The notes beneath the pieces were generated by a model that saw only the letters and a program-made list of their open reading frames with translations, did no database searches and was not told the origin of the DNA. The position numbers and the translations under genes were made by a program. Shown in pieces: positions 58,167 to 64,000 of a DNA stretch of 64,000 nucleotides. This DNA comes from an uncultured Gammaproteobacteria bacterium (GTDB lineage: Bacteria > Pseudomonadota > Gammaproteobacteria > JAADHQ01). The DNA is taken from the NCBI GenBank assembly GCA_947258655.1, contig CAMYJD010000006.1, positions 62,001 to 126,000 on the forward strand, read 5' to 3'. Positions within the stretch are counted from its first letter, which is position 1. Every line of letters starts with the position of its first letter.

Positions 58167-58556
58167 ATGCGTTTGCCTGCCATAATATTATTTCCGGTGA
58201 TGCTCAGTTGTTGCCTGTCTGCAGTGGCGGATAATGCTGCATATATACACTTCGATGGAGACGCGCTCGCGAGCGGGCGTACGCTGTGGCTGGAAAACTG
58301 CGAGGGATGTCATGGTTATGGTGTGGCAGGCGCGCCAATACCGATGCAGGCAGATGAATGGAAGCAACGGGTGACAAAAGATAGGCAGGTATTATATGGC
58401 CATGCTATCAACGGGTTTTTCGGACCTGACGACACCATGATGCCGGAAAGGGGGGGTAATCCAGAGCTCAGTGACGAGCAGGTCAAACGGGCAGTGGATT
58501 ACATGGTCGAGCTGGCGACATATTATATCAGGCAACAATCGAATCAATCTAAATGA
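58167..58556 (+). CDS. Small class I cytochrome c
   Basis: A 129-residue periplasmic protein. A signal peptide covers about residues 1-21 (ending LSAVA), the heme site is CEGCHGYG near residue 45 and the probable axial Met is in DTMMPERGG near 93. It resembles c5/c-555 type mono-heme carriers and could shuttle electrons to or from the eleven-heme protein. It is in the same operon, 14 bases after the DUF3365 gene. Confidence 0.85.
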   Translation: MRLPAIILFPVMLSCCLSAVADNAAYIHFDGDALASGRTLWLENCEGCHGYGVAGAPIPMQADEWKQRVTKDRQVLYGHAINGFFGPDDTMMPERGGNPELSDEQVKRAVDYMVELATYYIRQQSNQSK

Positions 58557-58589
58557 AATGACTAAATATCAAGTAGAGAGGAAATTAGT

Positions 58590-59003
58590 ATGACTCCGGA
58601 ACAAGTGAAACTGGTAAAAGATTCATGGGCCAAGGTGGCCCCGATCGCGGATACCGCCGCGGAACTGTTTTATGGCAAGCTGTTTGAACTGGATCCATCG
58701 GTCAAGCCGATGTTCAAGGGCGATATGACCGAACAGGGCAGGAAGTTGATGGCGATGCTGAACACAGCGGTCAATTCACTCGATAATGTCGAGGCCATAG
58801 TGCCGGCAATTCAGGCCATGGGTAAACGTCATGTCGGCTATGGTGTCAAGGATGAACATTATGATACGGTCGGCGAGGCGCTGATCTGGACCCTGGGTGC
58901 AGGTCTCAAAGACGACTTTACCGATGACACCAAGGAGGCCTGGGTTGCGGTATATACACTGGTATCGACGACCATGAAGGACGCGGCCTCTGAGGCTGCC
59001 TGA
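58590..59003 (+). CDS. Single-domain bacterial haemoglobin
   Basis: A 137-residue globin of the Vitreoscilla type. The N-terminal A helix is MTPEQVKLVKDSWAKVAPIA; the probable proximal His lies in MGKRHVGYGVKDEHY near residue 75-85; FKGDMTEQGRKLM near 45-57 is in the distal region. No reductase domain is present, so it would need a partner to act as NO dioxygenase. As the last gene of the operon it may protect against NO formed during nitrite reduction (inference). A terminator follows. Confidence 0.93.
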   Translation: MTPEQVKLVKDSWAKVAPIADTAAELFYGKLFELDPSVKPMFKGDMTEQGRKLMAMLNTAVNSLDNVEAIVPAIQAMGKRHVGYGVKDEHYDTVGEALIWTLGAGLKDDFTDDTKEAWVAVYTLVSTTMKDAASEAA

Positions 59004-59031
59004 GCAGGTATAAACATCAGTAAAAGGATGT

Positions 59032-59057
59032 AAAACAGCCGGGTGACCGGCTGTTTT
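59032..59057 (+). terminator. Terminator of the nitrogen-oxide operon
   Basis: Eleven-base perfect arms AAAACAGCCGG and CCGGCTGTTTT with the tetraloop GTGA, 28 bases after the globin stop. Confidence 0.9.
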
Positions 59058-59108
59058 GCTTTATGCAATCAGAGCCGAATGGTAGTTACTTTTGTCGAAA
59101 AATCCTGT

Positions 59109-59282
59109 CATTGCGAGCTTATAGGCCATACCTTTAAATAGTCTAATAACGGTCGCAGCGAAGCAATCTCCCCAATCCCGTATTGGGATATTGCATTGTC
59201 TGATAGAGAATGACTGCTGAAGCAGGTTGCCGCGCTACGACCGCCATATTATTTTTATTGAATGGCCTGTAAGCTCGCAATG
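59109..59282. mobile_element. MITE-like repeat element with 21-base terminal inverted repeats
   Basis: CATTGCGAGCTTATAGGCCA(T) at 59109-59129 matches the reverse complement of 59262-59282 with one mismatch. The 174-base element holds GCGAAGCAATCTCC, part of a repeat seen widely in bacterial genomes (the TCATTGCGAG...GCGAAGCAATCTC type). It encodes nothing. It lies between the nitrogen-oxide operon and the sigma factor gene. No other gene was found in 59058-59427. Confidence 0.72.
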
Positions 59283-59427
59283 ATGGCAATCTGTTACTCT
59301 GAAAGACATTATCATCTTAAGTAAGTGCCATTCCTATCAGATACTTATTTGCCGGTTTACAGGTTTTTCCATTTTCTGTGTTCTCGTGATATTTTTGCGA
59401 CAACTGTATGGATAGAATGTTTCCGGC

Positions 59428-59979
59428 ATGGACATGGACAATAAACAACAACTGGATGATCTGCTGGCCAGGACCGCGCTCGGGGACCAGTCTGCCTTTG
59501 ACCTGCTCTATCAACATACATCGTCTCTGTTGTACGCGATCGCGTTCAAAATCCTCAAAAAAACCGAATATGCGGAAGAAGCGCTGCAGGAAGCCTATGT
59601 CAGGATCTGGCATAATGCCGGCGAATATAATAGCGAAAAGGGCGCTGTGCTGACATGGATGGGGAGTATTGTGCGCTATCGTTGCCTCGATATGCTCAGA
59701 AAAGTGAAGCCGGAGGAATCCATTCATGGCAAATCCGAGTATATCATTATGGAAGATGAGGATCCCGGGCCGCTCGAACAGGCATTGATGGCCGGTGATG
59801 CGCGAGCCCTGATGGACTGCATTGAGTCACTACAAGAGAAACAACGTAGAAGCATACTGATGGCTTTTTATGAAGGTTTGACCCATGAGCAGTTATCGCG
59901 CTACCTCAGCGTGCCGCTGGGTACGGTGAAGAGCTGGGTGCGGCGCGGGCTCGATAAAATTAGGGAGTGCCTCGGTTAA
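59428..59979 (+). CDS. ECF RNA polymerase sigma factor (SigK-like)
   Basis: A 183-residue sigma-70 family factor. Region 2 includes YAEEALQEAYVRIWHNAGEYN (quoted in part) near residue 45-65, and region 4 THEQLSRYLSVPLGTVKSWV near 150 with RRGLDKIRE. It is linked by a TAATG overlap to an RskA-like anti-sigma gene, so it is probably held inactive until a signal arrives. The likely target is the DUF4331 gene downstream, whose upstream region has a candidate ECF promoter. Confidence 0.93.
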   Translation: MDMDNKQQLDDLLARTALGDQSAFDLLYQHTSSLLYAIAFKILKKTEYAEEALQEAYVRIWHNAGEYNSEKGAVLTWMGSIVRYRCLDMLRKVKPEESIHGKSEYIIMEDEDPGPLEQALMAGDARALMDCIESLQEKQRRSILMAFYEGLTHEQLSRYLSVPLGTVKSWVRRGLDKIRECLG

Positions 59980-60665
59980 TGGTCAATGGTGTGGATGACA
60001 ATCGCTATGATCTGGCAGCCGAGTATGTGCTTGGCACATTGCGCGGTAATGCGCGTGTGCAATTCGAGCGTCTGTTACGTGAAGACGCCGAAATGCGTAA
60101 ACGTGTACACGAATGGGAGTCGAGATTGTTTGTGCTCAGTGACGGAATCGAGCCATTAAAACCGCATGCGCGCGTGTGGAAACGTATCCAGGCACGCGTA
60201 GCACCCCGAAGTGATATGCACAAGAGCCGCATTGGCTGGTGGCGGGCGTGGGCCCTGGCTGCCAGTGTCATGCTGGTTGTGCTCAGTGTCACAACCCTGC
60301 AGTTGCTGCAGCCCGAGGAAGGCTCGGCGCCTGCTGTTGTTGTTCTTAGCGATGAATCCTCCCGTGCCGGCTGGGTAGTGCACGCAGACTATGATAACAA
60401 ACAGCTTATTGCCCAGGCCCTGCAGATCAATGATCCGGGTGAGGGCAAGGCCTTCGAGCTGTGGATGCTGCCCAAGGACGAACCACCGAGATCGCTGGGA
60501 TTGTTGCCATTACAGGGTAAGCAGCACCTGGGCTTGAGTGCAGACAAACTGGCCGTGTTGCAGCGATCGGGCGCATTGGCTGTCAGTGTGGAACCGGCAG
60601 GTGGATCGCCTACCGGCTTGCCTACAGGTCCGGTCCTGTATCAGGGTAAAATATTGGAAATCTAG
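59979..60665 (+). CDS. RskA-family anti-sigma factor
   Basis: A 228-residue membrane protein. The N-terminal cytoplasmic part has the typical RYDLAAEYVLGTLRGNAR near residue 7 and VWKRIQARV near 66. One membrane helix lies at about 87-107 (AWALAASVMLVVLSVTTLQL), followed by a periplasmic RskA domain with FELWMLPKDEPPRSLGLLP. I started at the ATG at 59979, within the sigma stop overlap. It should bind the preceding sigma factor. Confidence 0.9.
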   Translation: MVNGVDDNRYDLAAEYVLGTLRGNARVQFERLLREDAEMRKRVHEWESRLFVLSDGIEPLKPHARVWKRIQARVAPRSDMHKSRIGWWRAWALAASVMLVVLSVTTLQLLQPEEGSAPAVVVLSDESSRAGWVVHADYDNKQLIAQALQINDPGEGKAFELWMLPKDEPPRSLGLLPLQGKQHLGLSADKLAVLQRSGALAVSVEPAGGSPTGLPTGPVLYQGKILEI

Positions 60666-60755
60666 CCTTATCACGTACTTGCGCTTGCCTGCAACAGTAT
60701 CTGCCGGATCGCCTGTCCGTGCTCCTGCCTGATTCGAAAAAAATAATAAATTTTT

Positions 60756-60783
60756 GCATCCGCCTTGCGTGCACGCACGTATA
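60756..60783 (+). promoter_or_regulatory. Candidate ECF sigma promoter of the DUF4331 gene
   Basis: GCATCC (60756-60761) and CGTATA (60778-60783) are 16 bases apart; GCATCC is close to the CCATCC -35 box of SigK-type factors. The spacer contains a perfect 12-base palindrome TGCGTGCACGCA (60766-60777). Predicted start near 60790, 30 bases before the ATG. Confidence 0.5.
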
Positions 60784-60819
60784 TATCCTCGAACCGATTA
60801 ATTGCTCGAGGAGAAGAGG

Positions 60820-62370
60820 ATGAAAAAACGTATTTTACATTGCGCTATGGCGATGGCAATGACAGCAGGCACAGGGATGTTAAGTATATCCCAGAGCTAT
60901 GCATCCAGTCATCGTGAGGCACCCAACATAACACGTATGCCGAAAGTGGACTCCACTGACTTTTATATGTTTAATAGCTACGAGTCCGGACGTGAAGGCT
61001 TCGTTACCCTGTTAGCCAATTATGTGCCATTGCAGGATCCGCAGGGTGGACCCAATTATTTTTCCATGGATCCATCCGCGCTATATGAAATCCATATCGA
61101 TAATGATGGCGATGCCAAGGAGGATCTGACCTTCCAGTTCAGTTTCAGAAACAGGCTGAGTAATAACGGCAATGGTATCAGTCTCAATATTGGGCCTGAT
61201 AGCGACAAGCAAACTGTGGCGATCCCGTTAAAGCATGCCGGCGGGATCGGTGTCAGCGCCGGAACAGCCAATCTCGGTTTTCTGGAAACTTATACCGTGA
61301 CCATGGTGAAGGGTGACAGGAGAAAGGGAACGAAACGAAGAATTTCCCATGCCGAAACGGGTGCGCGAAGATTTACCAAGCCGTATGACTATGTCGGTGA
61401 GAAGACATTTGGTGATGGAGCTGCCTATGAAAGCTATGCCAGTCAGTATATTAATCCGATCAGTGTGCCGGGTTGCGGTGAAGGCAAGGTATTTGTGGGG
61501 CAGCGCAAGGAGTCTTTTGTAGTCAATCTGGGTGAGACATTTGATCTGGTCAATTATGCGCCTATTGATGGATTGATAGACCAGAGTAAGGACAATGATG
61601 ATCTAAGAAACAAGAATATCACAACCATCGCGCTGGAATTGCCTGTGGACTGCCTGACCTCGGGATCTGATAGCATCATTGGCGGCTGGACATCAGCGAG
61701 TTTACGCCAGACGCGTGTTCTCAATCGGCGCGCAAGCTTCGCGAAACCCGAGTTCAATAAGGGTGCATTTACACAGGTATCCAGGCTCGGCAGCCCGTTG
61801 GTCAATGAACTGGTCATTGGTCTGAAGGACAAGGATCGCTTCAGTGTCAGTGAGCCAAAGGGTGACGGTCAGTTCGCAACCTATGTCACCCATCCCACCC
61901 TGCCGGCCTTGCTTGATATTCTGTTCAGGGAAGCCGTTGGTAGCACAGATAATATTGCGCCGACCAATTTTCCGCGCAATGACTTGATTGCAGCCTTTTT
62001 GACAGGTATCGCCGGTGTAAACCAGCCGAAAGCGGTAGTGCCCTCCGAAATGCTGCGCCTGAATACTGCAATCGGGGCCGTGCCTGCGAGCCAGCAGAGT
62101 ACATTTGGTGTGGCCGGTGATGACCTGGCCGGTTTCCCGAATGGACGCCGTCCTGGTGACGATGTCGTTGATATCGCCCTGCGGGTGGTGATGGGACGAT
62201 TATGTCACCCGGTGCCGGTCAATGGTGTGGATACCGCGCTCGGTTTCTGTGAGCCGGGGCAGGCCATCGTCGGTACAGTTCCATTCACGGATGGAGCGCC
62301 TGTCAGTGCAGCAGATTTTAACGAGCAATTCCCATATCTACTGACACCAATTGCCGGATCACCCAATTAA
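60820..62370 (+). CDS. Secreted DUF4331 protein
   Basis: A 516-residue exported protein. The signal peptide covers about residues 1-30 (ending SQSYA before SSHREAP). SSHREAPNITRMPKVDSTDFYMF is the hallmark start of DUF4331 (quoted in part), and HPTLPALLDILFREAVG near 365 and NGRRPGDDVVDIALRVVMG near 445 are typical. Cys residues near 215, 280 and 465-475 could form disulfides. The function is unknown; DUF4331 genes are often found with ECF sigma/anti-sigma pairs. I chose the ATG at 60820, which follows GAGGAGAAGAGG. Confidence 0.9.
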   Translation: MKKRILHCAMAMAMTAGTGMLSISQSYASSHREAPNITRMPKVDSTDFYMFNSYESGREGFVTLLANYVPLQDPQGGPNYFSMDPSALYEIHIDNDGDAKEDLTFQFSFRNRLSNNGNGISLNIGPDSDKQTVAIPLKHAGGIGVSAGTANLGFLETYTVTMVKGDRRKGTKRRISHAETGARRFTKPYDYVGEKTFGDGAAYESYASQYINPISVPGCGEGKVFVGQRKESFVVNLGETFDLVNYAPIDGLIDQSKDNDDLRNKNITTIALELPVDCLTSGSDSIIGGWTSASLRQTRVLNRRASFAKPEFNKGAFTQVSRLGSPLVNELVIGLKDKDRFSVSEPKGDGQFATYVTHPTLPALLDILFREAVGSTDNIAPTNFPRNDLIAAFLTGIAGVNQPKAVVPSEMLRLNTAIGAVPASQQSTFGVAGDDLAGFPNGRRPGDDVVDIALRVVMGRLCHPVPVNGVDTALGFCEPGQAIVGTVPFTDGAPVSAADFNEQFPYLLTPIAGSPN

Positions 62371-62387
62371 CAGCAAAAAGGCATACC

Positions 62388-62406
62388 CCTCCCCGATCAG
62401 GGGAGG
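62388..62406. repeat. Hairpin after the DUF4331 gene
   Basis: CCTCCCC and GGGGAGG with loop GATCA, 18 bases after the stop. There is no T run, so it may be a processing or protective stem rather than a terminator. Confidence 0.5.
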
Positions 62407-62423
62407 CTGGCCGAGGATTCAGA

Positions 62424-62501
62424 AATAACAAATTATCAACACTCATAGTCATTGCCATGTCCATGGCGTTCACGGACTGTAGTGGTTCAGGTAGTCAATA
62501 G
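62424..62501 (+). other. Lipoprotein-like fragment without a start codon
   Basis: This frame encodes NNKLSTLIVIAMSMAFTDCS followed by GSGSQ and a TAG stop. It looks like a lipoprotein signal peptide with a Cys and Gly/Ser run, but has no start codon upstream and stops at once. It could be a decayed gene or chance. The rest of 62502-62685 showed nothing. Confidence 0.25.
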
Positions 62502-62685
62502 ACTATTAATCAATTTGCAATCGTACTATATACGGGTCGGCGACAGCCTTTATTGAGATCTGTATTATTTATCTGTATAAATCGACTGAAGGGTCTGTTC
62601 AGCACGCGGCATATTGATGTGCTCGGCCTGTGTCGATTTTCCGACTGACTTATCTTGATTGATCGATGAAAAGATTCACAAACAA

Positions 62686-63612
62686 ATGCATGCAATGGAA
62701 TTATTCGAAAACATAGATGCACCCATCCATCGTCTTAGTGATGAAGTTACTGACAGGTATGGTGTGCAACTGGCAATAAAAAGAGAGGATTTTGTTCATC
62801 CTGAAATAATGGGCAATAAACTGAGGAAGCTTAAATACAATATCATCGATGCATGCAAATCCTATAACCCCGTATTGCTCAGTTTCGGCGGCGCCTATTC
62901 CAACCATATCCTGGCCCTTTCAGCAGCCGGCAGAATATTTACAATCCCGACGATAGGCATTATCCGCGGGGATGAATTAGCGGGAGCAGGATTAAATCCT
63001 GTGCTCGATGTTGCACAAAGAAATGGCATGCAACTGGCATTTGTCAGCAGGATGGATTATCGCAGAAAAACAGAACCCGAATTCTTGCAAGGTTTGCATG
63101 ACGAATACGGCGATTTTACCGTCATTCCAGAAGGTGGAAGCAATTCCCTGGCGGTTAAAGGTGCGGCCGAGATAGTCGCGGATATCGATGATGAGTTTGA
63201 TGTTATCGCATGCGCCTGTGGTACGGGTGGGACACTTGCGGGTCTAATCAGCGGTGTTCATCAGTATCGGTCCGGCGCGGGTCGGGTACGTGGATTTGCG
63301 GTGCTAAAAGGCGCTACATTTATCAGGGATGCGGTACAAAAACTGCTCGCAGAACATGTCTATACCGATGTCGAATGGGATATCGAATCTGGCTATCATT
63401 TTGGTGGTTATGCCAGGACCAGTGCTGCGTTGATCGACTTTATGAAATGGTTTGAGGGCAGGCATGCTATAGAGCTGGATTACATTTATACCGGTAAGAT
63501 GATGTATGCGCTTTATGCACAGATTAAATCGGGTCAAATAGCTGCTGGCAGCAGAGTGCTGGCCATTCATACGGGCGGTACACAAACGGCGGCTCTGCGT
63601 CATTTGCGTTAA
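62686..63612 (+). CDS. D-cysteine desulfhydrase / ACC deaminase-family PLP enzyme
   Basis: A 308-residue fold-type II PLP enzyme. The PLP Lys lies in IMGNKLRKLKYN near residue 45; the phosphate-binding region has SFGGAYSNHILALS near 68 and ACGTGGTLAGLISGV near 182. Family members release sulfide and pyruvate from D-cysteine or deaminate ACC; the sequence does not separate these. The frame starts at 62659, with TTG, and offers ATGs at 62686 and 62695; I see no strong ribosome binding site for any, so the start is uncertain by a few residues. Confidence 0.85.
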   Translation: MHAMELFENIDAPIHRLSDEVTDRYGVQLAIKREDFVHPEIMGNKLRKLKYNIIDACKSYNPVLLSFGGAYSNHILALSAAGRIFTIPTIGIIRGDELAGAGLNPVLDVAQRNGMQLAFVSRMDYRRKTEPEFLQGLHDEYGDFTVIPEGGSNSLAVKGAAEIVADIDDEFDVIACACGTGGTLAGLISGVHQYRSGAGRVRGFAVLKGATFIRDAVQKLLAEHVYTDVEWDIESGYHFGGYARTSAALIDFMKWFEGRHAIELDYIYTGKMMYALYAQIKSGQIAAGSRVLAIHTGGTQTAALRHLR

Positions 63613-63904
63613 TGTTGCAAGGCATGGTTATGGGTAAATAATAACGCAGCTTATAAGGCAGTCCAATCTTCTCACCTCGATAAAATTATTTTATTGATAT
63701 CTGGCGGTTTCTGTTTAAACAAGACTGCACAATTTTAAGGTAATAATGGCTGCAAAAAAATTGTTTGATTACAATATTTTTTTAGCAGTAATCCTGAACC
63801 TTTTAATGGCGATACGGTCATTATCATTAGACTGCAGCGTGCGTAACGACAGCAATGCTGTGTCTCCCGTCACTATCCTCTGTACTTTACACAGGAGAGA
63901 CATT
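63613..63904. other. AT-rich intergenic region
   Basis: No gene or clear promoter is recognised. AGGAG at 63893-63897 is the ribosome binding site for the ATG at 63905. Confidence 0.35.
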
Positions 63905-64000
63905 ATGAAAAACAAATACATGAATCATGTTACAAAAAAATACACCTGCCTGGCATGTGCGTTGTGCTTCTTGGGCTAGGCGTTATGCCTGGCGCTTATG
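63905..64000 (+). pseudogene. Start of a secreted protein, apparently frameshifted at an A7 run; truncated by window end
   Basis: From the ATG at 63905, well placed after AGGAG, the frame reads MKNKYMNHVTKKYTCLACAL and stops at 63979. With one extra A in the run of seven A at 63934-63940 it would read on as MKNKYMNHVTKKIHLPGMCV then VLLGLGVMPGAY, a good basic plus hydrophobic signal peptide that is open to the window end. This suggests a true frameshift, a phase-variable A tract or a sequence error. Confidence 0.4.

Overview
The window reads as chromosome of a gammaproteobacterium. Its left half keeps the gene order known from Pseudomonas aeruginosa around pilT: yggT-proC-yggS, pilT-pilU, a pyr cluster with a catalytically dead dihydroorotase (pyrC'), pyrB-pyrR-ruvX-algH-tonB3-gshB, and pilGHIJK-chpABC. 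Further right, rsmE, bioA, metF, ahcY and metK follow, then a transketolase-gap-pgk-pyk-fba carbon block. The aldolase is of the class II type common in Calvin-cycle bacteria. That type, several c-type cytochromes and a nitrate uptake system suggest an autotrophic or sulfur-bacterium-like lifestyle, but this is inference: no RuBisCO or sulfur oxidation genes are in the window.

Layout. 1-3.5 kb: an HU-like protein, a SafE/TauE-like membrane protein and a lone dynamin-like GTPase. 3.7-8.4 kb: proline and PLP housekeeping genes and the retraction ATPases of type IV pili. 8.6-16.4 kb: pyrimidine synthesis, algH, tonB, apbE and glutathione synthetase. 16.8-28.5 kb: the complete chemosensory array controlling twitching. 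28.5-34.7 kb: SAM-cycle genes with two different riboswitches, a SAM-II-like aptamer before metK and an SAH aptamer before ahcY. 34.9-42.9 kb: a thioredoxin-like protein and central carbon metabolism. 43-47.8 kb: a CPCC protein, a mechanosensitive channel, lepB and purC. 47.9-59.0 kb: a nitrogen-oxide region. 59.4-62.4 kb: an ECF sigma factor, its anti-sigma factor and a secreted DUF4331 protein. 62.7 kb to the end: a D-cysteine desulfhydrase-like enzyme and the start of a secreted protein that appears frameshifted.

The most interesting region is 47.9-59.0 kb. A nitrate ABC transporter (nrtA-nrtB-ATPase), the antiterminator nasT and a five-gene operon appear to share one control logic. Each of the three promoters has an NtrC-like palindrome (TGCAC-N7-GTGCA or a close variant) and a sigma-54 -24/-12 element. 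Two of them are followed by a leader with two hexaloop hairpins (A at loop position 1, G at position 4) and an overlapping terminator, the RNA target of ANTAR proteins such as NasT. The five-gene operon encodes a NirB-like FAD/[2Fe-2S] flavoprotein whose siroheme half is replaced by a membrane cytochrome b with two His pairs spaced 14 residues. It also encodes an eleven-heme cytochrome c, a DUF3365 heme protein, a small cytochrome c and a haemoglobin. I propose that this is a membrane-spanning, nitrogen-regulated route that carries NAD(P)H electrons to a periplasmic nitrite- or hydroxylamine-reducing multiheme cytochrome.

Intergenic DNA carries two families of period-7 repeats (GATACAA-type and TAGCGAG-type), mostly arranged as inverted arms at gene ends, and a roughly 174-base MITE-like element. 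No rRNA, tRNA, CRISPR array or insertion sequence with a transposase was seen.
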